Below are positions 20,769 through 31,000 of a DNA stretch of 56,583 nt, one piece after another (the first letter of the stretch is position 1; every line of letters starts with the position of its first letter). The notes beneath the pieces are model-generated. The model was not told the DNA's origin and made no database searches. It saw only the letters and a list, made by a program, of their open reading frames with translations. The stretch lies in contig CAMYON010000005.1 of NCBI GenBank assembly GCA_947260025.1, positions 1-56,583 on the forward strand. Reading direction: 5' to 3'. Position numbers and translations under genes: made by a program. The DNA comes from an uncultured Gammaproteobacteria bacterium. Its GTDB lineage: Bacteria; Pseudomonadota; Gammaproteobacteria; GCA-001735895.

Positions 20769-22049
20769 CTAAATTTCTGCGAAAGTGGCCGCCGCGGCCT
20801 CCACGGTTTGCTCGATTTCGGCAGCGCCGTGCATCGCGCTGACGAAGCCGGCCTCGTAGGCCGAAGGCGCCAGATTGACACCGCGCTTTAACATGCCGTG
20901 GAAGAATTTCTTGAAACGCTCGACGTCGCAGGCGCTGACCTGGCTGAAGCTGGTCACCTCGGGCTGATCGGTAAAAAACAGTCCGAACATGGCCCCGACC
21001 TGGTTGGCGCGCATCGGAATATCGTTGGCTTCCGCCGCGGCGAGCAATCCTTCGAGCAACTGGGATGTACGCCGGGTTAATTCCTCGAAAAAGCCGGGGC
21101 GTGAAATGATTTCCAGGTTCTTCAATCCTGCCGCCATTGCCACCGGGTTACCCGACAACGTGCCCGCCTGATAAACCGGACCCAGCGGCGCGATGTGATT
21201 CATGATTTCGCGTTTACCACCGAAAGCGCCGACCGGCATGCCGCCGCCGATAACCTTACCGAGACAGGTCAGGTCCGGCACGATGCCGTAGCGCTCCTGC
21301 GCGCCCCCAAGCCCGACGCGAAATCCGGTCATGACCTCGTCGAACAGCAGCGCACTGCCGGACTCGTCGCAACAATCGCGCAGGGTTTGCAGGAATCCAT
21401 CCACCGGCGGCACACAGTTCATGTTACCGGCCACCGGCTCGACCGCAATACAGGCAACCTCGGAACCGATTTCAGCCATGACTTCGCGCACCTGCTCACT
21501 GTTGTTGTATTCGAGCGTCACGGTATGATCGGCGAGCGCCGCCGGCACGCCGGGGGAGCTCGGTACGCCCAGCGTCAGCGCGCCCGAACCGGCCTTTACC
21601 AGCAACGAATCGGCGTGGCCGTGATAACAGCCCTCGAACTTGATGATCTTGTCGCGCCCGGTAAACCCTCGCGCCAGGCGAATCGCGCTCATCGCCGCCT
21701 CGGTGCCGGAGCAGGTCATGCGCACCAGGTCGATATTCGGCATCGTATCGCAAATGCGTTGCGCCAGTTCGACTTCGAGCGCGCAGGGTGCGCCAAAACT
21801 GAGGCCTTTCTGCACCACCCTGGTAACCTCGGCGATGATTTCGGGGTGCGCGTGACCGGTTATCATCGGACCCCAGGAGCCGACATAGTCGATATAACGA
21901 TTGCCGTCGACATCGACCAGGTAGGCACCCTCGGCTCGATCGATAAAAAGCGGTGTCCCGCCGACCCCGTTAAAGGCTCGTACCGGTGAATTGACCCCAC
22001 CCGGAATCACCCTTGTGGCCTGTTCGAAAAGCTGCTCTGATTTACTCAT
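20769..22049 (-). CDS. hemL: Glutamate-1-semialdehyde 2,1-aminomutase
   Basis: This 426-residue PLP enzyme makes 5-aminolevulinate in the C5 pathway. It begins [26 protein letters not shown] and has [31 protein letters not shown], and the PLP lysine in [17 protein letters not shown]. Its product is the substrate of HemB, encoded about 26 kb away. The gene is monocistronic, with a 46-bp gap to ampG on the same strand. Confidence 0.97.
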   Translation of the reverse strand: MSKSEQLFEQATRVIPGGVNSPVRAFNGVGGTPLFIDRAEGAYLVDVDGNRYIDYVGSWGPMITGHAHPEIIAEVTRVVQKGLSFGAPCALEVELAQRICDTMPNIDLVRMTCSGTEAAMSAIRLARGFTGRDKIIKFEGCYHGHADSLLVKAGSGALTLGVPSSPGVPAALADHTVTLEYNNSEQVREVMAEIGSEVACIAVEPVAGNMNCVPPVDGFLQTLRDCCDESGSALLFDEVMTGFRVGLGGAQERYGIVPDLTCLGKVIGGGMPVGAFGGKREIMNHIAPLGPVYQAGTLSGNPVAMAAGLKNLEIISRPGFFEELTRRTSQLLEGLLAAAEANDIPMRANQVGAMFGLFFTDQPEVTSFSQVSACDVERFKKFFHGMLKRGVNLAPSAYEAGFVSAMHGAAEIEQTVEAAAATFAEI

Positions 22050-22095
22050 GGTTATTCAATCGAATCCTTGTAACCCGCACATGATACAACAAAAC

Positions 22096-23655
22096 TCAGG
22101 AACCACGGCGATCCTGAATCTCGATCTTTCGCGCCGCCACCATGATGAGCAACAGCACCGGCACACCCAGGATTGCCGTCAGCAAGAAAAACGTCGGGTA
22201 GCCCATGGCGTCGACCATCGATCCCGAATATCCGCCAAGAAACTTCGGGATCAGGGTCATCAGCGAACTGAAAATCGCGTACTGCATCGCGGTGAACGAC
22301 ACGTTGGTCAGGCTCGACAGGAAGGCGACGAACGCGGCGCTGGCGATGCCGGCGGACAGGTTATCCGCCGAAATCACCACGTAGAGCCAAACCATGTCGT
22401 AACCGATATTGGCGAGCAGCATGAATAGTAAATTGGTTGCTGCGGCGAGTATCGCGCCCAGCAGTAAGATTCGAATCACGCCGAATCGCAGCGCTAGCAA
22501 CCCGCCGACAAAACCGCCGGCAATCGTCATCAGTAGCCCAAAGGTTTTCACCACGCTGGCAATCTCGGATTTACTGAAGCCAAGATCCTGGTAAAACACG
22601 TTTGAAATCACGCCGAGCACGATATCGGCAATTCGATACATCCCGATTAGCGCAAGCAGTATCCAGGCCAGCGACCAGCCGTAACGCTCGAAGAAATCCC
22701 GTATCGGCAACAGATAGGTGCGTTCGACCATCGAGTAATCGACGATTCCCGACTTGACCAGCAGCATTGCCAGCAGCCATGCGCTGAACAGGGCCAGCGC
22801 CAGTCGCAGGCTTTCCGTCAGGAAAGCCGCCAGAAACGGATTGCCCAGCAGTCCCGCCAAACTCGCCTTGACTTCACCCGCGCTTTCGCTGGAGACGAAA
22901 AATACGCTTACGAAACCGCCTATTGCAATCACGAACAACAGCAGGAATCGTACCGTGTCGTGGTTACTAATCAGCCCGTTTGCCGCTGGTGGCACGTCCG
23001 GTTCCCTGATAATCAGGGTCGTGGTAACGCCGACCAGCATTGCCAGCGCCATCGCGAAGTAAGTCCATTGCCAGGCCTGGTAGTTATACACTTCGCTAGT
23101 ACTACCGAACCAGTCGGCAAGAAACAGCGAGCCGGCGCCCGCCACCAGCATGCCGATGCGATAACCGGCGATATAAGTCGCGGACATCATCGCCTGCAGC
23201 TCGGGTTCAGCCGATTCGATGCGGTAAGCATCGATGACAATGTCCTGCGTAGCCGACGAAAATCCGAGCATCACCGCGGCTAATGCCATCAGCGTCAGGC
23301 TGGACCGGGTCGAGGATGGATCGATCATTGCCATCGACAGGATCGAGATGATTATCAAGACCTGTGCTACCAGCATCCAGGCACGGCGTCGGCCAAGACG
23401 GGCGGTTAATCCCGGCACCGACAGCTGGTCGACCAGCGGCGCCCAGACAAATTTGAACGAGTAACCGAGCGCGGCCCAGCTAAAGTAGGTTACCGCGGCG
23501 CGCTCGGCACCCGCCTCGCGCAACCACAGGCTCAGCGATGAAAATATCAACAGCAGGGGAATACCCGCGGAAAAGCCAAGAAACAGCATGGTTACCACGC
23601 GCCGATCGAAAAACAGCTCGATCGGCGACACCTGCCGCGGGTCGGGGTCTGCCAC
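22096..23655 (-). CDS. ampG: AmpG-family muropeptide permease (MFS)
   Basis: This 519-residue inner-membrane transporter has 12 to 14 hydrophobic helices. The N-terminal region with FLGFSAGIPLLLIFSSLSLWLREAG, SFKFVWAPLVDQL and LGRRRAWML is typical of AmpG, which imports anhydro-muropeptides. It starts at a GTG sharing one base with the xthA stop codon, so it is coupled to xthA. Its substrates could feed Mpl. The match to AmpG is good, but other AmpG-like MFS proteins exist. Confidence 0.88.
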   Translation of the reverse strand: MADPDPRQVSPIELFFDRRVVTMLFLGFSAGIPLLLIFSSLSLWLREAGAERAAVTYFSWAALGYSFKFVWAPLVDQLSVPGLTARLGRRRAWMLVAQVLIIISILSMAMIDPSSTRSSLTLMALAAVMLGFSSATQDIVIDAYRIESAEPELQAMMSATYIAGYRIGMLVAGAGSLFLADWFGSTSEVYNYQAWQWTYFAMALAMLVGVTTTLIIREPDVPPAANGLISNHDTVRFLLLFVIAIGGFVSVFFVSSESAGEVKASLAGLLGNPFLAAFLTESLRLALALFSAWLLAMLLVKSGIVDYSMVERTYLLPIRDFFERYGWSLAWILLALIGMYRIADIVLGVISNVFYQDLGFSKSEIASVVKTFGLLMTIAGGFVGGLLALRFGVIRILLLGAILAAATNLLFMLLANIGYDMVWLYVVISADNLSAGIASAAFVAFLSSLTNVSFTAMQYAIFSSLMTLIPKFLGGYSGSMVDAMGYPTFFLLTAILGVPVLLLIMVAARKIEIQDRRGS

Positions 23656-24434
23656 TAGGCCAGCAGCTCCAGATCGTAGTCCATGATCAGCGGTGCATGG
23701 TCGGAGAATCGCTGATCGCGATAAATTCGGGCCTTCCGAATCCGGTCTCTCAATCCGGGCGTCACGATCTGGTAATCAATCCGCCAACCCACGTTCTTGT
23801 CCCAGGACTGGCCCCGATTAGACCACCACGTGTACTGCTCGACACGCGGATCGACAACCCGAAACGCGTCGACGAAGCCGACTCGATCGAACAGGTCGGT
23901 TAACCAGGCGCGTTCCTCGGGTAAAAACCCGGAGTTCTTCTGATTCGAGCGCCAGTTTTTCAAATCGATGTTCTGATGCGCGATATTCCAGTCACCGCAG
24001 ATAATGAACTCGCGGCGCTTGCGCCGCAGCGCCTGCAAATGCAGCACGAAACTATCCATAAACCGCCACTTGGACTCCTGCCGATGATCACCGGAGGAGC
24101 CCGAGGGTGCGTACAGTGAAATGATCGACAGGTTTTTGAAACGATACTCGAGGTAGCGCCCCTCGTTGTCGAACTCGGATTCACCATAACCACGAATCAC
24201 CTGCAGCGGCTGGTGTCGACTGTAAATCGCGGTGCCGGCATAACCCTTTTTGAGCGCGTCGAAATAGCTGCAGTGATAATTCTTCGGGTGAAACATCGGC
24301 TGATCGAGTTGCTCGACCTGGGCCTTGGTTTCCTGGACACAGATGAAATCCGCGCGCTGGCGCGACATCCAGTCGAAAAAACCCTTGCGCGCCGCCGCCC
24401 GAATGCCGTTGGTATTGATTGAAATCACGCGCAT
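23655..24434 (-). CDS. xthA: Exodeoxyribonuclease III
   Basis: This 259-residue AP endonuclease/3' exonuclease of the EEP family acts in base-excision repair. Motifs are SINTNGIRAAARKGFFDWM, the metal-binding CVQETKAQ, YAPSGSSGDHRQESKWRFMD, GDWNIAH and the terminal FSDHAPLIMDYDL. It is transcribed divergently from pyrE and upstream of ampG. Normal length. Confidence 0.96.
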   Translation of the reverse strand: MRVISINTNGIRAAARKGFFDWMSRQRADFICVQETKAQVEQLDQPMFHPKNYHCSYFDALKKGYAGTAIYSRHQPLQVIRGYGESEFDNEGRYLEYRFKNLSIISLYAPSGSSGDHRQESKWRFMDSFVLHLQALRRKRREFIICGDWNIAHQNIDLKNWRSNQKNSGFLPEERAWLTDLFDRVGFVDAFRVVDPRVEQYTWWSNRGQSWDKNVGWRIDYQIVTPGLRDRIRKARIYRDQRFSDHAPLIMDYDLELLA

Positions 24435-24508
24435 CTGAAACTACTACCAATATTAAATTCTGACGATATGATACATGACTTGAGATAACCGATAACAACG
24501 AATCGTTC

Positions 24509-25147
24509 ATGCAGGAATATCAATCCCGTTTCGTCGATTACTGCCTGCAGCGCGGCGCGCTCAGGTTCGGCGAATTTACCCTGAAGTCCGGCCGCGTCAG
24601 CCCCTATTTTTTCAACGCGGGCATCTTCAACCGCGGTGCGGATCTGGCCGCTCTGGCCGAATTTTACGCCGACGCCATCCAGCAGTCCGGGATCGAGTTC
24701 GACCTGCTGTTCGGCCCCGCCTACAAAGGCATCCCGCTGGCGGCGATTACCGCGAGCGCGTTGTTCCAGCAGCACGGACGCGATTTACCCTACGCCTTCA
24801 ATCGCAAGGAAGCCAAGGATCACGGCGAGGGCGGCAGCACCGTAGGCGCAGAGATTGCCGGGCGCGTCATGATCATCGACGACGTGATCACCGCCGGCAC
24901 CGCGATTCGCGAATCGATCAGCCTGCTCGAGACCCTCGGCGCCGAGCCCTGCGCCGTGACGATAGCACTCGACCGCCAGGAAAAGGGCCTCGGTGAGCTG
25001 TCGGCAATACAGGAACTCGAACAACGCGGATTGCGGGTGGTTTCCATCATCCGGCTCGACCATATCCTCGAGTATCTCGAAAGCCGCGGCGATAACGAAC
25101 ACCGCGCGGCGGTAGAGTCCTACCGTGCATCTTACGGCATCGATTGA
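24509..25147 (+). CDS. pyrE: Orotate phosphoribosyltransferase
   Basis: This 212-residue enzyme transfers ribose phosphate from PRPP to orotate in pyrimidine synthesis. It shows [14 protein letters not shown] near residue 26, [12 protein letters not shown], and the PRPP-binding [11 protein letters not shown] at about 122-132. It starts at an ATG in the divergent gap with xthA. The xthA/pyrE arrangement is seen in other gammaproteobacteria. Confidence 0.97.
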   Translation: MQEYQSRFVDYCLQRGALRFGEFTLKSGRVSPYFFNAGIFNRGADLAALAEFYADAIQQSGIEFDLLFGPAYKGIPLAAITASALFQQHGRDLPYAFNRKEAKDHGEGGSTVGAEIAGRVMIIDDVITAGTAIRESISLLETLGAEPCAVTIALDRQEKGLGELSAIQELEQRGLRVVSIIRLDHILEYLESRGDNEHRAAVESYRASYGID

Positions 25148-25201
25148 ACTCGCGCGCAGCGACGGGGTCTACCAGTTTTACGCGCATAAAACGGGTGTCA
25201 T

Positions 25202-25963
25202 ATGTTTCGAATCCTCCTGCTCGCGGGCCTGGTCTCGCTGCCGGCTTTCGCCGGCGACCCTATCGTCGTTAACAGCGGCGACCGGCAAACCGCGGTAGTC
25301 GAACTTTATACCTCCGAAGGCTGCAGCAGCTGTCCGCCCGCCGATCGCTGGTTGTCACGGCTGGTGGAAACACCCAAAGACGATCTCGACGTGCTGGCGT
25401 TGTCATTTCATGTCGACTACTGGGACTATCTCGGATGGAAGGATCGGTTCTCGAGCGCGGATTACACCAAACGACAGCGCCAACTCGGAGCGAACAACCA
25501 GCAACGTACCATTTACACCCCGGAGTTTTTCGTCAACGGCATGGAGGCGCGCGGCAGCGGTAACATCCTGAGTAAAATTCAGCAGGTCAACGCGCAGCAG
25601 GCGCCGCTCGCGCTGAGACTCTCCGTGTCCAGGGACCAGACCAGCCTGGTGCTTGACCTGCACTCACCGGCAGAACGTAGCACCATCGGTCAAACTCACC
25701 TGCGCTACCTGGTTTACGAAAACAACCTGTCGACCGAAGTAAAGCGTGGCGAAAACTCGGGTAGAACGCTCGAACACCAGCAGGTAGTTCGCTACATGAG
25801 CCGTCCCGAGAACCTGCGCCTCGACAACAGCCATCGCATCGAAATCAACCCCGCATGGAAAGCCGAAAACGTCGGCGTCGCGGTGCTGATCACATCGCCC
25901 GGAGACCAACATTACCTGCAGGCGCTGCACACCCCCGTGGCCAGCTTACTCGTCCGTCAGTAA
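25202..25963 (+). CDS. DUF1223 thioredoxin-fold exported protein
   Basis: This 253-residue protein has a signal peptide (MFRILLLAGLVSLPAFAG) and the DUF1223 core VVELYTSEGCSSCPPADRWLSRL, with a CxxC pair (CSSC) in a thioredoxin-like fold, then LSFHVDYWDYLGWKDRF and RTIYTPEFFVNG. The family is secreted and uncharacterised, with a possible disulfide or redox role. It is 54 bp after pyrE on the same strand. Confidence 0.9.
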   Translation: MFRILLLAGLVSLPAFAGDPIVVNSGDRQTAVVELYTSEGCSSCPPADRWLSRLVETPKDDLDVLALSFHVDYWDYLGWKDRFSSADYTKRQRQLGANNQQRTIYTPEFFVNGMEARGSGNILSKIQQVNAQQAPLALRLSVSRDQTSLVLDLHSPAERSTIGQTHLRYLVYENNLSTEVKRGENSGRTLEHQQVVRYMSRPENLRLDNSHRIEINPAWKAENVGVAVLITSPGDQHYLQALHTPVASLLVRQ

Positions 25964-25981
25964 CACCCTGGACAAGCTCCA

Positions 25982-26015
25982 TTGCTTTGTAATCGGTGAT
26001 GCGATTGCAAAGCAA
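25982..26015 (+). terminator. 13-bp hairpin downstream of the DUF1223 gene
   Basis: TTGCTTTGTAATC and GATTGCAAAGCAA pair across an 8-base loop with one G-U wobble, 18 bp past the stop codon. There is no T run after it, so it is a weak terminator candidate. Confidence 0.4.
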
Positions 26016-26212
26016 AGGCGCCAAACCAAAGGAATCCCGATTACCTGTTTTCGGAGCCAGCGGGATCATGACGACCCGGGCAGAACCACCCTAAATTAAT
26101 GAAAAATCACGATTAATAAACTATTATGCTTGGTACGCTTTAAATGACTGTATTCGGTCAAGGACCAATCAACACCGTGCGCGTCGCTAATAGCCACCTA
26201 ACCGCCCATACC

Positions 26213-26851
26213 ATGAGGTTTAAGGTTTTGTTCGTGACCACTGCCCTCTACCTTGCTTCGGGCAGCGCCGTGGCGGCGCCATTGTATAAATGGGTCGATG
26301 AAAACGGTCAGATCCGATACAGCGATCGGCTGCCACCGACCCAGGTCAGAAAGGAACACCAGCAGCTCAATTCCCAGGGCGTGGTCGTGACGACCAAGGA
26401 AGCCGCCAAAAGCCAGGAAGAAATCGCTGCCGAGGCGGAAGCGAAACGTCAACAGGAATTGCAGGCGGCAGAACAGGCCAAACTGGATAAACTGCAAAAC
26501 CAGAAAGATCAGGTGCTGTTACTGACCTTCAGTTCCGAGCAGGAACTGACGCTGGCGCGCGATGATCGGCTCGACGTGCTGGACTCGGTGATTCGGCTGA
26601 TCACCAAGAGTATCGATTCGACCCAGACCCAACTCTCGGAACTCGAGTCCGTTGCCGAATTGAATTACACATCCAAGGAAAAAGAGGTGCCGGGTGGACT
26701 CGCGCAGAAGATCGAGCACTTTAGCCGCAAGATCGAGAGCCGCACCGATCAATTGCTATTGAAACTCGAAGAAAAGAATAGCATCAACCAGCAATACGAA
26801 CTAGACCTGGCGCGCTACCGCGAGCTCAAATCAGAAGAAGAAGCCAACTGA
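26213..26851 (+). CDS. DUF4124 domain-containing exported protein
   Basis: This protein of about 212 residues has a signal peptide (MRFKVLFVTTALYLASGSAVAA) followed at once by the DUF4124 motif PLYKWVDENGQIRYSDRLPP, then a long charged coiled-coil stretch (about residues 60-205). I start it at the ATG at 26213 because the signal peptide begins there; the frame is open 69 bp upstream without secretion features. The function is unknown. It is convergent with argB, with a 12-bp gap. Confidence 0.88.
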   Translation: MRFKVLFVTTALYLASGSAVAAPLYKWVDENGQIRYSDRLPPTQVRKEHQQLNSQGVVVTTKEAAKSQEEIAAEAEAKRQQELQAAEQAKLDKLQNQKDQVLLLTFSSEQELTLARDDRLDVLDSVIRLITKSIDSTQTQLSELESVAELNYTSKEKEVPGGLAQKIEHFSRKIESRTDQLLLKLEEKNSINQQYELDLARYRELKSEEEAN

Positions 26852-26863
26852 TCGCCGGCGCGG

Positions 26864-27748
<885 letters not shown>

Positions 27749-27760
27749 TTAACGCACCGA

Positions 27761-28963
27761 TTAAACAAGCGACGCAGTATAGCGCTCGGCAATCAAATCG
27801 ATAAGCTGTTTCGCGACCTCGGCCTTGCCTGCCTGCTCGATCGTCTGCCGGCCGTCACGCCAGAACACTTCGAGCTGGTTGAAATCGGTCTCGAAACCGC
27901 TGCCATCGCCAACCCGGTTGGCGGCGACCATGTCGAGGTTTTTCTGTTCCATCTTGGCGAGCGCATACTGCTCGACGTGCTGGGTTTCCGCGGCGAAGCC
28001 CACACAAAACGGACGCTGCTCGAGCGCGCTGACCGTCGCCAGTATATCGGCGTTCAACACCAGCTTTAGCGACATTGCGGCGTCCGATTTCTTGATTTTC
28101 TGCTGCGCGGCCTGGTCTACCCGGTAATCCGAAACCGCCGCGCAGGCCACGAATACATCGGCTTCCGCGGCCTGCTGCATCACCGCATCCAACATCTGCT
28201 GCGCCGACTCGACGCTGATCAGCCGCGCTCCCGCCGGCGCCGCTAGCGACACCGGTCCGCTGACCAGCGTAACACTGGCGCCCTGTCGCATCGCCGCCTC
28301 GGCGATGGCGTAACCCATCTTGCCGGAACTGCGATTGCTGATGTAACGCACCGGGTCGATCGCCTCGCGCGTCGGGCCCGCGGTCAGTAGCAAGTTGACT
28401 CCCTCCAGACGGCCGGGGCCGAAATGCCGCTGCACGTTATCCAGCAGTTGCGCCGCTTCGAGCATGCGGCCCGCGCCAACGTCGCCGCAGGCCTGTTCGC
28501 CCTCGGCCGGGCCCCAGACGATTACCTGCCTGGCGGCAAGCTGTTTAACGTTTTCCTGGGTTGCCGGGTTGGCCCACATCTGCTGATTCATCGCCGGTGC
28601 CACCGCCACCGATTGTTTGGCGGCAAGGCACAGGGTGAGCAACAGGTTATCGGCGTAACCGGCATTCATCTTGCCGAGAAAATCAGCCGAGGCGGGCGCG
28701 ACCAACAGCAGGTCACACCAGCGCGCGAGCTCGATATGATCCATCGCCGAATCGGCTTCGGCATCGAACAAATCGACATAGACGCGGTGCCCGCTCAGGG
28801 CCTGGTAAGTCAGCGGCTGCACGAACTCCTGCGCCGACGGCGTCATTACGACGCGCACTTCGGCCCCCGCCTTGATCAACAGGCGCACCAGCTCGGCGGA
28901 CTTGTAAGCGGCGATACCACCGGTGACCCCGACCAGGATTTTTTTGTTGGCAATAGTTTGCAT
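27761..28963 (-). CDS. coaBC: Bifunctional phosphopantothenoylcysteine decarboxylase/synthetase
   Basis: This 400-residue fusion makes 4'-phosphopantetheine in coenzyme A synthesis. The CoaC half (about 1-185) has VGVTGGIAAYKSAELVRLL, the catalytic histidine in MDHIELAR, APAMNQQMW and the redox-active C in GEQACGDVGAGRM. The CoaB half has LLTAGPTREAIDPVRYISNRSSGKMG and FAAETQ. In many relatives coaBC lies divergent from radC directly; here a lipoprotein gene separates them. Confidence 0.97.
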   Translation of the reverse strand: MQTIANKKILVGVTGGIAAYKSAELVRLLIKAGAEVRVVMTPSAQEFVQPLTYQALSGHRVYVDLFDAEADSAMDHIELARWCDLLLVAPASADFLGKMNAGYADNLLLTLCLAAKQSVAVAPAMNQQMWANPATQENVKQLAARQVIVWGPAEGEQACGDVGAGRMLEAAQLLDNVQRHFGPGRLEGVNLLLTAGPTREAIDPVRYISNRSSGKMGYAIAEAAMRQGASVTLVSGPVSLAAPAGARLISVESAQQMLDAVMQQAAEADVFVACAAVSDYRVDQAAQQKIKKSDAAMSLKLVLNADILATVSALEQRPFCVGFAAETQHVEQYALAKMEQKNLDMVAANRVGDGSGFETDFNQLEVFWRDGRQTIEQAGKAEVAKQLIDLIAERYTASLV

Positions 28964-28967
28964 TCGT

Positions 28968-29012
28968 TCTATTTTAGCGCAGCGGTATACCAGGTAAAGG
29001 AATACCCACGGC
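28968..29012. repeat. Copy A of a 45-bp imperfect direct repeat (decayed radC start region)
   Basis: This stretch aligns without gaps to 30289-30333, the leader and start codon of radC, at 34 of 45 positions. The blocks TCTATTTTAGCG and CAGGTAAAGGA are identical, and the ATG of radC reads ACG here. It lies immediately upstream of coaBC, where radC would be expected in the ancestral order. Confidence 0.8.
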
Positions 29013-29030
29013 TAGCACAACCTGACACGA

Positions 29031-30119
29031 CTATCCGGCGGGAATGGTCACCAGCGGCAGGCCTTCCTTGCCACCCGACTCGGTGAGTGAGAATAACAGC
29101 ATCAGGTAGGCAAAGCTGCGCTTGGACTTGAAATCCCGATCATCGATCCAGAACCAGTATTCCCTGTACTTCACCGCGACGAATGCATCCGTCGGCCGGT
29201 CTGCACTGGAATGGATATCGATGAGCCGATGCTGCTCGATATCAGCAGCGCTGCCTTCGCTTAGCGCAGATATCGTGCGCCCCTCTTCCACGTGCGCTGT
29301 GGGCACCCTGACCTGACCGGCCAGTTCCACCATGATTGCGAGTGTCGAGCGGGTCAGCATGGCCAGCTCGGTATCGTTCTTCGCCACTTCCCCGAACGAA
29401 ATCGTATATTCATCGGCTCCCTGCCTGATGCCGAGCAGGCTCGCGAGTTCGGCCGAGGCCGCGCTTATCTCTGCTGGTACATTCTCGCTGCGAATCACGA
29501 TCACCGTGGAATCCTGCCCGCTTTCCTTTTTGATGACGCGCATCCCCACAACGCCGCCTCTTTGCAACAGGCTAAACAACTCGACGATGCGATAATAACT
29601 TTCCTCACCACTACGCTGGCGTATCCCGGCAGAAAGTTGCGCACGCTGGCCGTTGATCGCCTCCAGCGTCATCGGCAGCACCAGCTCCGCCGGCCATCCC
29701 GCCTGTAACATGAATAGCAACGCGCTGGGCGGAATCGGGGTCATGAATGTTTTGTTGAAATTACCGCCGGTAATCGGCGCATAGGTGATCGTCGGTCGGT
29801 CTGTGTACTTGCCGGAACCGCCAATCGTGGCCGAGTCGGCCGTACCGAATTCTGTCGCCGAGCCTCCGTCGAAAAATGCCGCGCCCAGGTTGACCGAGCT
29901 TTCCAGCGTATAACCGCTGACGATCGAGGCCACTTCGACGAACAACGGCATATCGGCATAGCGCAGCTTCACAATATTCAGCAGTGTCTGTTCCTTCCAG
30001 GAATCGGAGATCGCCTTGTTGTAATCGAAACGATCGCGCGGCACGGACTTTGGGCCAATAGACGTGCAACCCGCAAGGAGGAAACCGATCAGGACAAATA
30101 GTGCTGCATGCTTTCTCAT
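29031..30119 (-). CDS. Lipoprotein of unknown function
   Basis: This protein of about 362 residues starts MRKHAALFVLIGFLLAGCTS with a lipobox (LAGC, lipidated cysteine at residue 18). I chose the ATG at 30119 for that reason; the longer frame has no signal upstream. The conserved-looking core begins DRFDYNKAISDSWKEQTLLNIVKLRYADMPLFVEVASIVSGYTLE. I recognise this only as a proteobacterial hypothetical family. The +2 residue is Thr, which fits outer-membrane sorting. It sits between coaBC and radC, flanked by a 45-bp direct repeat, so it appears to be an insertion. Confidence 0.85.
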   Translation of the reverse strand: MRKHAALFVLIGFLLAGCTSIGPKSVPRDRFDYNKAISDSWKEQTLLNIVKLRYADMPLFVEVASIVSGYTLESSVNLGAAFFDGGSATEFGTADSATIGGSGKYTDRPTITYAPITGGNFNKTFMTPIPPSALLFMLQAGWPAELVLPMTLEAINGQRAQLSAGIRQRSGEESYYRIVELFSLLQRGGVVGMRVIKKESGQDSTVIVIRSENVPAEISAASAELASLLGIRQGADEYTISFGEVAKNDTELAMLTRSTLAIMVELAGQVRVPTAHVEEGRTISALSEGSAADIEQHRLIDIHSSADRPTDAFVAVKYREYWFWIDDRDFKSKRSFAYLMLLFSLTESGGKEGLPLVTIPAG

Positions 30120-30288
30120 AGTGATACCTGCCTCTGCTCGAGGCTCTCCAAATACCTGTTTCGTTTTGCCACTCCCGTACCGCACGCGCAGTCCGATGGC
30201 TATCCTGGTCAACAGGCCCCGCGGTTTGGCAGCAAAGCCATTGCCGATGCCAAATAAAATATTCCTGTTGATGCCCGTTTACTTTTGC

Positions 30289-30333
30289 TCTATTTTAGCG
30301 GTTGATGACATCAGGTAAAGGATTACCCATGGC
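30289..30333. repeat. Copy B of the 45-bp direct repeat (functional radC leader and start)
   Basis: This copy contains the intact AGGTAAAGGA ribosome-binding region and the ATG of radC (30329). It matches copy A at 28968-29012 at 34 of 45 positions. Similarity stops right after the start codon region. Confidence 0.8.
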
Positions 30334-31000
30334 AATCTCCCACTGGCCCAGTGCCGAAAAGCCCCGAGAAAAACTGATAAACCGCGGCGCGGAAGCGCTT
30401 TCCGACGCCGAATTACTGGCAATCTTCCTGCGCACCGGCGTTGCCGGCTGCTCGGCGGTCGACCTCGCGCGACAGTTACTCGTCGACTATGGTTCGCTGC
30501 GCAGCGTTTTCGCAGTCGATGCAAAACGATTCTGTGACCGCAAGGGACTGGGCCCGGCCAAGTTCGCGCAGCTGCAGGCCGCGCTCGAAATTGCGCGCCG
30601 GCATTTCGCCGAAGCGCTGGATAACCAGGACTGCCTGACCAGGCCGGCGCAAACCATGAACTACCTGCGCGCGCGGCTGCGCGACTATGATTACGAAGTT
30701 TTCGCCTGCCTGATGCTGGATAATCGCAACCGCGTAATCGCGTTTCGCGAACTGTTTCGCGGCACCATCGACGGCGCCAGCGTTTACCCGCGCGAGGTAG
30801 TCAAGCAAGCGTTAGCCGACAACGCCGCCGCGGTCATATTCGCACACAACCATCCTTCCGGGGTGTGCGAACCGAGCCAGGCCGATATCCGCATTACCGG
30901 GAGCCTGCAGCAGGCACTGGGGCTGGTCGATATACGCGTGCTCGATCACGTTATCGTCGGCGATGGAGTTACCTGCCTTTCTGAACGAGGTCTAGTCTAA
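30329..31000 (+). CDS. radC: RadC family JAB-domain protein
   Basis: This 223-residue protein has an N-terminal helix-hairpin-helix-like region ([25 protein letters not shown]) and a C-terminal JAB/JAMM-like domain with HNHPSG at 173-178 and an aspartate at 186, the metal-binding pattern. The E. coli radC repair phenotype was later attributed elsewhere, so the function is open. The ATG at 30329 has AGGTAAAGGA upstream and gives the family start MAISHWP. Its last 32 bp overlap the convergent phosphodiesterase gene. Confidence 0.93.
   Translation: MAISHWPSAEKPREKLINRGAEALSDAELLAIFLRTGVAGCSAVDLARQLLVDYGSLRSVFAVDAKRFCDRKGLGPAKFAQLQAALEIARRHFAEALDNQDCLTRPAQTMNYLRARLRDYDYEVFACLMLDNRNRVIAFRELFRGTIDGASVYPREVVKQALADNAAAVIFAHNHPSGVCEPSQADIRITGSLQQALGLVDIRVLDHVIVGDGVTCLSERGLV

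Noticed and set aside
21195..21989. Open frame of 264 codons antisense to hemL
   Set aside because: It is rich in His, Arg and Gly as expected from reversed GC-rich codons; hemL is certain.
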